64,000 nt of DNA, taken from positions 326,001-390,000 of the forward strand of contig NZ_AP019783.1 in NCBI RefSeq assembly GCF_019670005.1, read 5' to 3'. Origin of the DNA: Methylomagnum ishizawai. GTDB lineage: Bacteria; Pseudomonadota; Gammaproteobacteria; Methylococcales; Methylococcaceae. The position numbers were made by a program, and so were the translations under genes. The notes below the pieces were generated by a model. It did no database searches. It was not told the DNA's origin and saw only the letters and a program-made list of their open reading frames with translations. This document shows, one piece after another, positions 50,446 through 59,180 of the stretch. The first letter of the stretch is position 1, and each line of letters opens with the position of its first letter.

Positions 50446-51019
50446 CCTCCTGAACGCCATGCGGACCCAGGCGGCGCTGGTGGGCGGCGGGAAGCCCGCG
50501 CCCCGCTTCGGGGTGGTGTCGGCCTACGACCCGGACGCCTACGCGGTGCGCGTGCTGTTGGACCCCGAGGACCCGGCCACCGAAACCGGCTGGATGCCCC
50601 TGGCCTCCCCGGCCATCGGCAACGGCTGGGGCCTCCTGGCCGGGCCTTCGCTGGGCGACCAGGTGGAGGTGGGGTTCCTGGAGGACGACCCGGAACAGCC
50701 CTACGCGGCGGGCCGCATCTATTCGGACACCGACCGGCCCACCCCGGACATCGACGGTACGCCCACCGGCTGCCCGTCCGGGGAAATCTGGCTGGTGGCG
50801 AAGGGCGGGGCGCGGCTGCGGTTGCTGGCCGGCGGCGCGGTGGAGATCGTCGGGACGACCGTGAAGATCAAGGGCGGGACCATCGAGAGCGAAGGCGACT
50901 GGCGGCACACCGGCACGATCACCGCCAGCGTGGACGTGGTGGCGGACGGCATCAGTTTGCATGACCACACCCATGGCGGCGTGCAAACCGGCGGCGGCGA
51001 CACGGGGGTGCCCCAATGA
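50438..51019 (+). CDS. Baseplate spike protein (gpV/gp45-like)
   Basis: A 193-residue protein. The OB-fold N-terminal domain (RFGVVSAYDPDAYAVRVLL, GDQVEVGFLEDDPEQPYAAG) is followed by a beta-helix. The tip motif HDHTHGG...GGGDTGVP carries the His residues that bind iron in membrane-piercing spikes. This is the P2 gpV / Mu gp45 / baseplate assembly V type. Confidence 0.9.
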   Translation: MRDLLNAMRTQAALVGGGKPAPRFGVVSAYDPDAYAVRVLLDPEDPATETGWMPLASPAIGNGWGLLAGPSLGDQVEVGFLEDDPEQPYAAGRIYSDTDRPTPDIDGTPTGCPSGEIWLVAKGGARLRLLAGGAVEIVGTTVKIKGGTIESEGDWRHTGTITASVDVVADGISLHDHTHGGVQTGGGDTGVPQ

Positions 51020-51384
51020 CCGCGGACATCGACCATTGGTTCGGCCAGGACATCGGCGCGTCCGTCACGGGCGACCTGCAACCCGTGACCGGCGTGGACC
51101 GGGGGCGGCAGCGCATCGTGCGGCGGCTCATGACCGTGCCCGGCACCTATATCGCCCACCCGGACTATGGGGCGGGCCTGCCCCGGTATGTGGGCGCGGT
51201 GCCGGATATCCCGGCAATCCGCGCCCTGATCCTGGAACAGATGGAGCTTGAGGCGGCCGTGGCCCAAGACCCCGCGCCCCAGGTCGCGATCCAGCCGGTC
51301 GCGGACGGCATCGCCGTCGCCATCCGCTATCTGGACGCCCCGGAACGGGTGCCGGTGGTGCTCGCCTTCGACGTGGACCGGTGA
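51016..51384 (+). CDS. Baseplate wedge protein, gp25/gpW family
   Basis: A 122-residue protein with GRQRIVRRLMTVPGTYIAHPDYG and IRALILEQMELE, the core of the gp25-like lysozyme-related wedge fold. It links the hub to the gpJ-like wedge. It overlaps the spike gene by 4 nt. Confidence 0.82.
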   Translation: MTADIDHWFGQDIGASVTGDLQPVTGVDRGRQRIVRRLMTVPGTYIAHPDYGAGLPRYVGAVPDIPAIRALILEQMELEAAVAQDPAPQVAIQPVADGIAVAIRYLDAPERVPVVLAFDVDR

Positions 51385-51388
51385 ACCC

Positions 51389-52519
51389 ATGGCCCTGAAC
51401 ACCAAGGCATTCGATACCCTGGTTTCCGAGTTCGCCGTCAACGTCCAGGGGCGGACGGCGGCGTTGATCGATTTCGCGGTCGGCTCCATCCTGCGGGCCG
51501 TGGGCGAGGCCGCTTCCCTGGTGGTCCTGTGGCTACAGGGACTCGTCCTGCAAGTCCTGGCCCTGACCCGGTTCGCCACCTCGACCGGCACCGACGCCGA
51601 ATCCTGGGCGGCGGACTTCGGGTTCGAGAAAATCCCCGCCACCCATGCCACGGGGTCCGTGACCTTCGCCCGCTTCACCACGGGGCGGCGGGCCGTGATT
51701 TACCCCGCCGCCCTGGTGCAAACCGCCGATGGCTCGCAAACCTACGCCGTCGTCGCCGATACCGCCCATCCGGCATGGTCCCCCGCCGACAGCGCCTATG
51801 TGGTGGACGCGGACGCTTCGGGCGTGGCCGTGCCCGTGCAAGCCCTGGCCGCCGGGGCGGCGGGCAACGCGGCGGCGGGACAGGTGTCCGTCATCGTCGG
51901 CCAGGGCATCCCCTACATCGACACCGCGACCAACGCGGCCCCGTTCACGGGCGGCGCGGACATCGAGGGCGACGGGGCGTTCCGCGCCCGCTTCGTGCTG
52001 TGGTTCAACTCGCTGTCCAAGGCCACCGGAACCGCGCTGGACTACGCCATCGGGCAGGTTCAAAGCGGGTTGAAGTGGAAACTGGTGGAAAACCAGAACC
52101 TCGACGGCTCGCCCCGGCCCGGCCACCTCTACGCCGTGGTGGACGACGGGACCGGCGATCCCTCCGACGAGTTGCTGGCGGCGGTGCGGGCCGCGATGGA
52201 GGGCGTCCGCGCCCTGTCGATCCAATACGCCGTGTTTCCGCCGGAGGTGCTGGGCGCCGACGTGTCGCTCATGCTGGAAATCGCCGCGGGCTTCGACCCC
52301 GGCGAAGTGCAAGTCGCCGTGCGGGATGCGGTGCTGGCCTATCTGGGCGGGCTGGATCTCGGGCAAGAATTGCGCTGGACGAAGCTCGTGCAGATCGCCT
52401 ACGACGCCGCGCCGGGCGGCGTAACCAACGTCCGCACGATCCTGGTGAACGGCCAGATGCGGGATTTGGAGGCGAGCGACAGGCAGGTGATCCGGGCCGG
52501 CACGGTGGTGGTGGGCTGA
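51389..52519 (+). CDS. Baseplate J-like protein
   Basis: A 376-residue protein: DFAVGSILRAVGEAASLVVLW, ATSTGTDAESWAADFGF, GIPYIDTATNAAPFTGGAD, GDGAFRARFVLWFNSLSKAT and GGVTNVRTILVNG. These are hallmarks of the Baseplate_J family (P2 gpJ, Mu gp47). It forms the wedge arms that trigger contraction. Confidence 0.9.
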   Translation: MALNTKAFDTLVSEFAVNVQGRTAALIDFAVGSILRAVGEAASLVVLWLQGLVLQVLALTRFATSTGTDAESWAADFGFEKIPATHATGSVTFARFTTGRRAVIYPAALVQTADGSQTYAVVADTAHPAWSPADSAYVVDADASGVAVPVQALAAGAAGNAAAGQVSVIVGQGIPYIDTATNAAPFTGGADIEGDGAFRARFVLWFNSLSKATGTALDYAIGQVQSGLKWKLVENQNLDGSPRPGHLYAVVDDGTGDPSDELLAAVRAAMEGVRALSIQYAVFPPEVLGADVSLMLEIAAGFDPGEVQVAVRDAVLAYLGGLDLGQELRWTKLVQIAYDAAPGGVTNVRTILVNGQMRDLEASDRQVIRAGTVVVG

Positions 52520-52520
52520 C

Positions 52521-53351
52521 ATGGCGACCGGCGACAAGGCGGACCTCCTACAGCGTCTACAGGCGGTCCTGCCGCCCTGGTTCGGGAACGCCGGCACGCC
52601 GATCCTCGCGGGCGTGCTGGCCGGCATCGCCGGGGGATTGTCCTTCGCCCACAGCCTCATCGCCTACGCCCGCGCCCAAACCCGGCTGGGCACCGCCAGC
52701 GATTTCTTCCTCGACCTCGCCAGCATCGATTTCTTCGGGGGCACCCTGCCGCGCCGCCGGGCCGAAGCGGACGACACCTTCCGCGCCCGGATCAAGGCGG
52801 CGATGTTCCCCGAGCGCGTGACCCGCGCCGCCATCGCCCGCGTGGTGCGGGAACTGACCGGCGCGGAACCCCGGATATTCGAGCCGTGGAATACCGGCGA
52901 TACCGGCGGCTACGGCGTGGCGATGGGTTACGGCGTGGCCGGGGCGTGGGGCGATCTGGGCCTGCCCTATCGGGCGTTCATCGACTACACGCTACCGGAC
53001 CTGCGGGGCATTCCCGGTGTGAGCGGGTGGGCCGGGTATCACGGCGGTTGGGGCGCTGGGGCGCTGGCCTATGCCGCCCTTGAGGAGATGCCCGGCTACC
53101 TGTCACCCGAGGCGCTGGGCGCGGCGGTGCAGCGCAACAAGGCGTTCGGCACCCTGGTATGGATGCGGCACGCGGTCGATGTCGTGACGCCCGCGCCGCC
53201 ATCCCATGATTTTTCGGCCTTCGCCGCGATGCCCGGCTGGTCCGCGACCGGCCCAGGCCCGCCCGGCGACGATTTCCTATTTTCCGGCCCCTGCGGCCAT
53301 GGCCTGGCCTGGGCGTGGGGCGACGGTTCCCTTGTGCATGTGGAGACCTAG
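52521..53351 (+). CDS. Tail protein I-like baseplate component
   Basis: A 276-residue protein directly after gpJ, in the place of gpI/Mu gp48. The N-terminal half (LAGIAGGLSFAHSLIAYARAQ, SDFFLDLASIDFFGG, RRRAEADDTFRARI) is conserved in such proteins. Gly/Tyr-rich loops follow (GYGVAMGYGVAGAWGDLG). The C-terminal 50 residues are variable and may attach the fibre. Confidence 0.75.
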   Translation: MATGDKADLLQRLQAVLPPWFGNAGTPILAGVLAGIAGGLSFAHSLIAYARAQTRLGTASDFFLDLASIDFFGGTLPRRRAEADDTFRARIKAAMFPERVTRAAIARVVRELTGAEPRIFEPWNTGDTGGYGVAMGYGVAGAWGDLGLPYRAFIDYTLPDLRGIPGVSGWAGYHGGWGAGALAYAALEEMPGYLSPEALGAAVQRNKAFGTLVWMRHAVDVVTPAPPSHDFSAFAAMPGWSATGPGPPGDDFLFSGPCGHGLAWAWGDGSLVHVET

Positions 53352-54446
53352 ATGGATAGGCAGTTCGCGCATTACGGGGCGATCCCCCTCGATACCGATT
53401 TTCTGAAAGCCCAGCGGAACGCCATGATCGGCCTGGGCAAGCTGGCCGAGGCCGTGCTGGGTCCGGGCACCTGGGTCCATGGCCTGGATTGCACGCCCAC
53501 CCCGACCCCCGGCCTGTCGGTCCTGGTCGGCCAGGGCGAAATCTATGCCCTGGGCAATGTGGACGACACCGACATGGGGCGGCTCGCGGCGGACACCACG
53601 AACCAGATCGTCAAGCAAGGGCTGGCGATGGGCGATACCACCTTGACCGCGTTCAGCGCCCCCGGCTCTTCGGGGCAGGCCCGGAATTATCTGGTGCAGG
53701 CGCGGTATGTGGACGCCGACACCAACGCGGTCGTGCTGCCCTACTACAATGCCGCCGATCCAAGCTCGCCCTGGTCCGGCCCGAACAACTCGGGCAATGC
53801 CAGCGCCACCGCCCGGCAAGGCGTGTGCGTGGTGAGTTTGAAGGCCGGCACCGCCGCGACGGCGGGTTCCCAGGCGACGCCGGCCCCGGACGCCGGGAAC
53901 GTGCCGCTGTGGGTCGTCACCCTGGTCTACGGCCAGACGGCCATCGCCGCCGGGGATATTTCCAGGCATCCCGACGCGCCCTATATCAGCGGCCTGAAGG
54001 ATTCCGGCGGGTTCGCGATAGCGGGGAAAGTCGGAAAGCTGGATACCGATATTCAAAATGTGTCGAATGGCGTCCCGTTGCTCGTGACATTCGGGAACAC
54101 CCAATATGGCGCACGCTATTGGTCGGGCGCGGACAAAGCGTTCGTCGCGCCGGTCGATGGGGTTTACGCCATATCGGCGAACGTCATTTGGCAAAACCCG
54201 GCCAGTGGCGTGCCCTGCTGGCTAGAGGTCTATGTGAATGGCGTCACCGTTGAGCGTGGGTCGGAAGTGCCCGGCTCGAATGCCAATATATCGACCCCCA
54301 TCGTATCGGATTTGTCATTGCTCGCCGGGGATAAGGTAAGCATAAAAGCCAATATCTATGGCGATAGCGCACCGATTGGTTTATCGAGCCATGCCGACAG
54401 GTATTCCTATTTCACCTTCCGCTTCGCCGCCTACCCTCCCGCTTGA
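53352..54446 (+). CDS. Tail fibre with C-terminal C1q/TNF-like jelly roll
   Basis: A 364-residue protein. The N-terminal part binds the baseplate (FLKAQRNAMIGLGKLAEAVLG, MGRLAADTTNQIVKQG). The last 130 residues (GVYAISANVIWQNP, LEVYVNGVTV, DLSLLAGDKVSI, YSYFTFRFAAY) fit the beta-sandwich of C1q-like receptor-binding tips. The 3' third has lower GC than neighbouring genes, as in exchanged receptor-binding tips. It would recognise the host surface; the ligand is unknown. Confidence 0.72.
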   Translation: MDRQFAHYGAIPLDTDFLKAQRNAMIGLGKLAEAVLGPGTWVHGLDCTPTPTPGLSVLVGQGEIYALGNVDDTDMGRLAADTTNQIVKQGLAMGDTTLTAFSAPGSSGQARNYLVQARYVDADTNAVVLPYYNAADPSSPWSGPNNSGNASATARQGVCVVSLKAGTAATAGSQATPAPDAGNVPLWVVTLVYGQTAIAAGDISRHPDAPYISGLKDSGGFAIAGKVGKLDTDIQNVSNGVPLLVTFGNTQYGARYWSGADKAFVAPVDGVYAISANVIWQNPASGVPCWLEVYVNGVTVERGSEVPGSNANISTPIVSDLSLLAGDKVSIKANIYGDSAPIGLSSHADRYSYFTFRFAAYPPA

Positions 54447-54464
54447 ATTCGAGGCTAACCCGCC

Positions 54465-55220
54465 ATGACGGTACAAACCGCGGATTACTTGAAATCCAGG
54501 TTCCAGGATGGGGATATCCCATCGGGACAAGATTTTGCCGATCTCATCGACAGCATTTTCAGGCCGGTCACAATCGCCGCCGACCGTGTGGCCTACGCCA
54601 ATGACGGGCACCCTGGGATCGCCAACGTCCAGCAGGCGCTGGACACCCTGCTGTATGTGGCCCCCCAGGCATCCATCACGAACAGCGTCGGCACGGTCGA
54701 GATCGGCTCGACGGTCGCCGCCGTCACGCTGGACTGGACCGTCAACAAAACCGTGATCGGCCAATCCATCGCCGCGCCCGGCCCCGGTGCCATCGACCCG
54801 GCCCTGCGGACGCTGGCCCTGTCCGGGCTGCACCTCACGGCGGACACCACGTTCACCCTGGCCGTGGACGACGGCACCCATACCGCCAGCGTCGCGACCC
54901 CGGTGCTGTTCCGCCACCGGCGGCGCTGGGGCGTGTCGGCCCAGGCGGTGCCGGACGCGGCCTTGATCGACGCCCTGGCCGGGGCCGAATTCGCGGCGGG
55001 GCGGACACAGAGCCGGAGTTTCTCGCCGTCCGGCCAGTACGTCTATTTCGCCTGGCCGTCGAGCTTCGGCACGCCGACCTTCCTGGTCAACGGCCTGCTC
55101 AACACCGCCTGGGTCAAGACCACGGTGGGCTATACCAACCCCAGCGGCTACACCGCCAACTTCGACGTGTACCGCAGCCAGTTCCTCCAATCCGGCGGCC
55201 AGCAGGTGGTGGTCCAATGA
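54465..55220 (+). CDS. Tail fibre/appendage protein, 251 aa
   Basis: Begins 18 nt after the fibre gene. The N-terminus (YLKSRFQDGDIPSGQDFADLID) is an attachment motif seen in fibre-associated proteins. Beta-rich repeats follow, then LFRHRRRWGVS and a C-terminal VYRSQFLQSGGQQVVV. It is probably a second adhesion or adaptor protein. The stop overlaps the next start. Confidence 0.65.
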   Translation: MTVQTADYLKSRFQDGDIPSGQDFADLIDSIFRPVTIAADRVAYANDGHPGIANVQQALDTLLYVAPQASITNSVGTVEIGSTVAAVTLDWTVNKTVIGQSIAAPGPGAIDPALRTLALSGLHLTADTTFTLAVDDGTHTASVATPVLFRHRRRWGVSAQAVPDAALIDALAGAEFAAGRTQSRSFSPSGQYVYFAWPSSFGTPTFLVNGLLNTAWVKTTVGYTNPSGYTANFDVYRSQFLQSGGQQVVVQ

Positions 55221-56386
55221 GCGCTATCCAAGGCACCCACGTCGCCGCGCCCATCGTGCCGGGCGATACGGCGGATATCTTCCCCAGCCATGTCGATATT
55301 TACGGCCAGGGGGGCTACCGGGCGGTGGCGGACGACGCGGCGCGGGATGCGATTCCGGCCCCGCGCCGTAGCGCCGGTATGTTGATCTGGCACGAGGCGG
55401 ACCAGGCCTATTATCGCCTCGCCAGCGATCTGACCTCGTGGGAGGCTGGCCCCGGCGGCGGGGGGGGTGGCGACTTCATCCCCTCGGCAGCGCTGGACAC
55501 CGATTCGACCATGGCCGCGAACTCGGATAGCCGGGTTCCGAGCCAGAAGGCCGTCAAAACGGCGCTGGGGCTGAAGCTGGACGCCTCGGCCTATAACGAC
55601 CGTTTCAAGGGGCTCTATTCCACGCCGTCCGCCCTGCAAACGGCCCACCCCACGGGCGCGGCGGGCGACTACGCCCAGGTGGACAGCGGGACCGGCGGGG
55701 CACCGCATATCTATTCGTGGGACGTGAGCGACGATGCGTGGGTGTTGACCAGCGCGGACGGCACCGGGGCGGCGAACACGGACCAGCTTCCCGAGGGTTC
55801 GGCCCACCTCTATTTCACGGCGGCGCGGGCCGTCGCGGCCTGTACCGGGGTGTTCCAGGCGGCAAGCACGATCCTATCCGCCATCGCCGGGTTCACCGCC
55901 TCGACTGGATTCCTCAAGTTCGCATCCGGCACGCCTTCGGTGGGACCAATCAGCGCATCCGATGTGTCCGGCCTGGGCAGCGCCGCCACCCACGCCGCCG
56001 ACGACTTCGCCACCGCCGCCCAGGCCTTGGCGCTGGCGGGCTACGACCTGCCGTTTTGCTTCGAGGGGTCGCCGGGGGCCGGGGCGCGGCTCGCCGCCAT
56101 CCTCCTGGTCCGGCCCGTATGGCTGCCCTTCGACCTGGACGGGTCGATATTCCGGGTGGACGGGGCGGCGGGGGATTACGCGCTGGCCGTCCAGCACCTC
56201 CGCGACGGGGAGGTGCTGGTCGCGGGCACGGCCACCCTGCACCCCGGCGGCACGGCCACGCTTCTCCTGGACGGCGACGTGGACGGCCAGCCGGGCGACG
56301 AGGTTTGGATATCCGCCCCGGCCACGCCCGATGCGGGCGTGACCTCGGTCCGGGGCACGATCAAGGCGGAGGCCGTCTTGCCATGA
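55217..56386 (+). CDS. Tail fibre protein, 389 aa
   Basis: ATG 55217 overlaps the previous stop. A collar-like N-terminus and a Gly stretch (PGGGGGGDFI) precede SDSRVPSQKAVKTALGLKL, a fibre shaft motif widely seen in phage fibres. Later segments (LPEGSAHLYFTAARAVAA) are coiled or beta-helical. The C-terminal 90 residues form a small beta domain (LRDGEVLVAGTATLHPGG). Likely a distal fibre. Confidence 0.72.
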   Translation: MSAIQGTHVAAPIVPGDTADIFPSHVDIYGQGGYRAVADDAARDAIPAPRRSAGMLIWHEADQAYYRLASDLTSWEAGPGGGGGGDFIPSAALDTDSTMAANSDSRVPSQKAVKTALGLKLDASAYNDRFKGLYSTPSALQTAHPTGAAGDYAQVDSGTGGAPHIYSWDVSDDAWVLTSADGTGAANTDQLPEGSAHLYFTAARAVAACTGVFQAASTILSAIAGFTASTGFLKFASGTPSVGPISASDVSGLGSAATHAADDFATAAQALALAGYDLPFCFEGSPGAGARLAAILLVRPVWLPFDLDGSIFRVDGAAGDYALAVQHLRDGEVLVAGTATLHPGGTATLLLDGDVDGQPGDEVWISAPATPDAGVTSVRGTIKAEAVLP

Positions 56387-56790
56387 TGGGACATCGCGTC
56401 ATCACCGGGAGCGCGCCGCACGGCGGCGGCGGCGGCGAAGGGGCGCCGGTCCCGGTGTTCCAGTTCGCCGATTATTTCAGCCCCGACTCGTGGTCGAACG
56501 CCTTCCCGGATGGGGAGGGGGGCTGGGTGGTCAACGTGTCCATATCCGCGGCCTCGGCGGTGGTCGGCATCGACGCCACCGGTTCCTACGATCCCGCCGG
56601 CGGGACGCTGGAGTTCCTGTGGAGCTTCCCGCCGCCCTTCGCCTTCGACGACCCCACCGCGTCCGCGCCCAGCGGCCTCTGGCCCGCCAATAGCGGGCAA
56701 TATTCCGGGGTGACGTTCTTGACGATCACCTCGACCGCCAGCGGGTTGTCCACCGTCCTGACCGGAACGTTGCAGATCAATTGGTTCTGA
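56383..56790 (+). CDS. Small beta-sandwich tail protein, 135 aa
   Basis: Overlaps the fibre stop by 4 nt and starts with two Met. It has a PKD/Ig-like pattern (ISAASAVVGIDATGSYDPAGG, LEFLWSFPPP). It is the last gene of the late operon before a strong terminator. It may cap a fibre or bind polysaccharide. Confidence 0.6.
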   Translation: MMGHRVITGSAPHGGGGGEGAPVPVFQFADYFSPDSWSNAFPDGEGGWVVNVSISAASAVVGIDATGSYDPAGGTLEFLWSFPPPFAFDDPTASAPSGLWPANSGQYSGVTFLTITSTASGLSTVLTGTLQINWF

Positions 56791-56870
56791 TCGTCCAGGC
56801 CGGGGAGGTCGGTGGCGGTGTTTTGGGTTCCCGGCCCGCCGCGATTGCGGAGGTGGTGGAGTGGGAAAAG

Positions 56871-56896
56871 GAAAAGGCCGCGTTGGCGGCCTTTTC
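56871..56896. terminator. Strong late-operon terminator
   Basis: GAAAAGGCCGC (56871-56881) pairs perfectly with GCGGCCTTTTC (56886-56896) around a GTTG loop. The T run on both strands makes it bidirectional. It ends the late operon and also stops leftward transcription from the immunity gene at 56939. Confidence 0.85.
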
Positions 56897-56938
56897 CGTG
56901 GGGCTATGGGGTGGAATATGAGAGTATCTTATTCCGCC

Positions 56939-57319
56939 CTATGAGATAGCCTTAAGCCTTCTTATCATTGCCTCTAACCCAGCTTTGATAGTTTTTATAT
57001 CTTCTTCTGGTGTTAATAGCTTAATGACAATCTCTTGCTCTATTTTTTGTTTTTCTGAAACATCAGAAAATAGATTTATATATATTAATTTATCTGCAAT
57101 GATAATTGAATTAATGCAATTGTATCCTCCATTCTGTTGATCGTTTATTTGCATATGAATTCCATCTTGACCAAGATCAATATCTTGCTTGGATGGATAA
57201 TTTGTGGCTTGCAAAATCAGATAATCCGTGGGGTTATCTGGATCGTTTGCAAAAGATACTGTTGTGCAATATCCATCATCATATATGCCAGCCACTTTAG
57301 CTAAAATCTCTTTTGACAT
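56939..57319 (-). CDS. Imm10-like immunity protein
   Basis: A 126-residue AT-rich protein with the Imm10 pattern as I recall it: YLILQATNYPSKQDIDLGQDG, IHMQINDQQNGGY and a C-terminal EEDIKTIKAGLEAMI helix. It is 12 nt downstream of the Rhs toxin tip on the same strand, the usual place for the cognate immunity protein. It should bind and block the toxin domain. Its GC content is far below the phage average, which suggests separate transfer. Confidence 0.75.
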   Translation of the reverse strand: MSKEILAKVAGIYDDGYCTTVSFANDPDNPTDYLILQATNYPSKQDIDLGQDGIHMQINDQQNGGYNCINSIIIADKLIYINLFSDVSEKQKIEQEIVIKLLTPEEDIKTIKAGLEAMIRRLKAIS

Positions 57320-57331
57320 AAAAGCAATCCT

Positions 57332-58159
57332 CTATCGCCTATTGCCAGCTTGCCATGTTTGTGTCTGACCATCTTGCCTCCATTGATACTTAATTGTTGC
57401 GCCACTTTCCTGAACTGCTCGATTCATCGCACCCTTGCAAGATGGGCAGGGAGGTAATTGACCGGTAATTGTCATTGATTGACCAGACTCAAGTGGTATA
57501 TCCCGAACAGCACGAGCTTCTGTATGGGATGCCAAGGTATTTCTTGGAAAACCAAGTGCCTGCTCTACAGGTGTCATATTCCCACTAACGATTCTCTCAT
57601 GGCGAATAATGGTACCTTGTGCGTCTCGAATAGTTACATTGGCGTTATGATGGAAAGGATCGACCCCTCGTGGGCCACCCCGCCCTATCGTGAGAAGCAT
57701 GCCCAATGTATCAACATTGGCCTGCCGATTATCGGCCATGCCTTGCAGCGCGGCATTGGCGAGGGCGCTGTCGCCCGTGGCGGTGCCGACCCCATAAGCG
57801 GCCAGTGCGCCGAAGGCTTGGCCCATCCTAACAATCGGCGCGTCTTCCGTTAAGCCGTTGGTGATCGCCTTGCCCAGGTTCTCCATCGCCAACCCGGAAG
57901 GATCGACCCCATTGAGCGGATCGTTCCCCACATAGGCATACAGGTTCAGGCCGTCGCCGTAGCCGATGGGGTCGGTTTGCAGGAAGCGGCCGAGCGCCGG
58001 GGAGTAGAAGCGGGCCTTGTAATAGTACAGCCCCAGGCCGCCGACGAGCTGCTGGCCGGTGTAGCGGAAGCGGAACCCGGCGGTGGTGTTGGGTTCGCCG
58101 AAGGGACCGTAGTTGAAGAGGGTGGTGACGCCGCCGGTGTTGTTCGAGGCCGCCACCAC
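57332..58159 (-). CDS. Truncated Rhs C-terminal end with deaminase-like toxin
   Basis: A 275-residue frame beginning inside the Rhs core. Residues 1-95 carry the Rhs-associated core (RFRYTGQQLVGGLGLYYYKAR, YSPALGRFLQTDPIGYGDG, NLYAYVGNDPLNGVDPSG). After the DPSG boundary comes a variable tip whose last 110 residues include HTEARA and PPCPSCKGAMN, the zinc-binding H-x-E and C-x2-C signature of cytidine-deaminase-like toxins. The large N-terminal Rhs shell is missing: upstream, the frame meets a short palindromic repeat and an in-frame TAG. A displaced toxin/immunity tip is the best reading. The exact deaminase family is not determined. Confidence 0.72.
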   Translation of the reverse strand: MVAASNNTGGVTTLFNYGPFGEPNTTAGFRFRYTGQQLVGGLGLYYYKARFYSPALGRFLQTDPIGYGDGLNLYAYVGNDPLNGVDPSGLAMENLGKAITNGLTEDAPIVRMGQAFGALAAYGVGTATGDSALANAALQGMADNRQANVDTLGMLLTIGRGGPRGVDPFHHNANVTIRDAQGTIIRHERIVSGNMTPVEQALGFPRNTLASHTEARAVRDIPLESGQSMTITGQLPPCPSCKGAMNRAVQESGATIKYQWRQDGQTQTWQAGNRR

Positions 58160-58190
58160 CGAGCCGAGGTGGTCGGTGGTCGGCGCATTC

Positions 58191-58216
58191 CTCCGATTAC
58201 GCTGCGCTAATCGGAG
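58191..58216. repeat. Short palindromic repeat at the Rhs break
   Basis: CTCCGATTA (58191-58199) and TAATCGGAG (58208-58216) flank CGCTGCGC. The element coincides with the point where Rhs homology stops, just before the DHLGS motif. Confidence 0.6.
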
Positions 58217-58426
58217 CTACGCGGGCTGCTCGACGACGAGCGGGCGCTGCTGCTCGACGCCGCCGCCGCCAACCAGGGGCGCGACCTCTGTATCAGCGCC
58301 TGCCCCGGTTTGGGCGGGGCCAGGGAGCGGGATTATTCGATGATCGGGCGGTTGGTGTCGGCGGGGGGCGGGACGGCGCAGCCGTGGCGGCGCTATGGGG
58401 ACCGGCTGACGATCCAGGAGATTTGA
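58211..58426 (+). pseudogene. Unidentified gene fragment
   Basis: An open plus-strand frame without a start (SELRGLLDDERALLLDAAAA ... WRRYGDRLTIQEI) running from a TAA at about 58208 to TGA 58424-58426. The composition looks coding, but I recognise no family. It lies between the Rhs break and the intI remnant and is probably the 3' end of a gene cut by recombination. Confidence 0.35.
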
Positions 58427-58467
58427 GGCTGGGTGGCTCCGGCGTTGGGTTCGGTGGCGGTGGTGGT

Positions 58468-58690
58468 GGCCGGAGCGCGGATCGACCGACAGCCCCCGCG
58501 CCGGGAACACATATTGCCAGCCCCATTCTTATGGTGGAAGAGTATATAGCGCTTGATCCAATCCATATAGGCGCGTTCGGTGCGGAGGCTATAGTGTTTC
58601 AGTCTTAGCACGTTGCGGACTTGGTCCAGGAGTTTGGGCTGGGGCGTTGGTGTGCTATTGGGAACGGTTGGTGTGCTAACGGGTTTTATG
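58468..58690 (-). pseudogene. intI: Integron integrase (intI) remnant with internal deletion
   Basis: Minus-strand homology in two pieces. The first (about 58690-58528) encodes PKLLDQVRNVLRLKHYSLRT and ERAYMDWIKRYILFHHK, the N-terminal core-binding region of integron integrases. After a frame change the second (58519-58468) encodes WQYVFPARGLSVDPRSG, the conserved C-terminal block of IntI proteins. About 200 residues between them, including most catalytic residues, are deleted, and no start codon is clear. It is transcribed away from the cassette array that begins on its other side, exactly the integron layout. Confidence 0.8.
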
Positions 58691-58826
58691 CGGCCATGGC
58701 GTGGGGTACTCCGGGGCTGGAAAGCGGGATCAGTACGAATTTATGGACAGTGACCGCTGGAAAACTCGGCATTAGAAATCAGATGGATGCAAGATTGCAA
58801 TAGGCGTGGGCGGCAAATATTCACGG

Positions 58827-58856
58827 TTGACACAAACAAAAGCACTGGCGTATCGT
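58827..58856 (+). promoter_or_regulatory. Pc-like cassette promoter
   Basis: TTGACA (58827-58832), 18-bp spacer, TATCGT (58851-58856), reading toward the cassettes and away from the intI remnant. The -35 is perfect and the -10 keeps TAT and the final T. The placement matches Pc promoters of integrons. Confidence 0.5.
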
Positions 58857-59011
58857 GTGCATCGCGTCACACATTGATCCGGTCTTATCGGACCGGCTTG
58901 ATATTGGATTAGACACCCTTTGGTGCCTACTACACGTTCGCCGCGATTTAGGGATATTTGGATACATTAACGACCGGAATAAAATGAGTCAGGCCGTTGA
59001 GCTTTTATCCA

Positions 59012-59077
59012 AAAGGCGATACCCTCGCGTGGTGCATAACGGAGTTGATGCACCACGCGAGGGTATCGCCCTTTAGG
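59012..59077. repeat. Long near-perfect palindrome
   Basis: Arms of at least 23 bp (GGCGATACCCTCGCGTGGTG + CAT, and its exact complement) enclose a 10-nt loop AACGGAGTTG. The flanking AAAA and CTTT nearly extend the pairing. There is no U tract of terminator type. It lies between the Pc-like promoter and the first attC-like site. Confidence 0.7.
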
Positions 59078-59180
59078 TGAACGTCTGCCCCATTTTGCCC
59101 CGGCTGTTAACGGGGGTTCAAAGTGTAAATCACGTCGAACTCTGCGTTGGAGCGAACACGGCGCGGGCATGTTCAGTGGG

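Noticed and set aside
28479..56790. Transposable Mu-like phage
   Set aside because: Head and baseplate genes look Mu/P2-like, but there is no MuA/MuB-type transposase and a tyrosine integrase with att sites is present.
56871..56939. Late terminator as the right end of the prophage
   Set aside because: No copy of the att core or arm motif occurs there, whereas a 17-bp exact repeat with arm sites is present at 62688.
58855..59076. GTG-initiated frame after the Pc-like promoter
   Set aside because: Its C-terminal part is encoded by the long palindrome, there is no ribosome site, and no domain is seen. I could not support it as a cassette gene.
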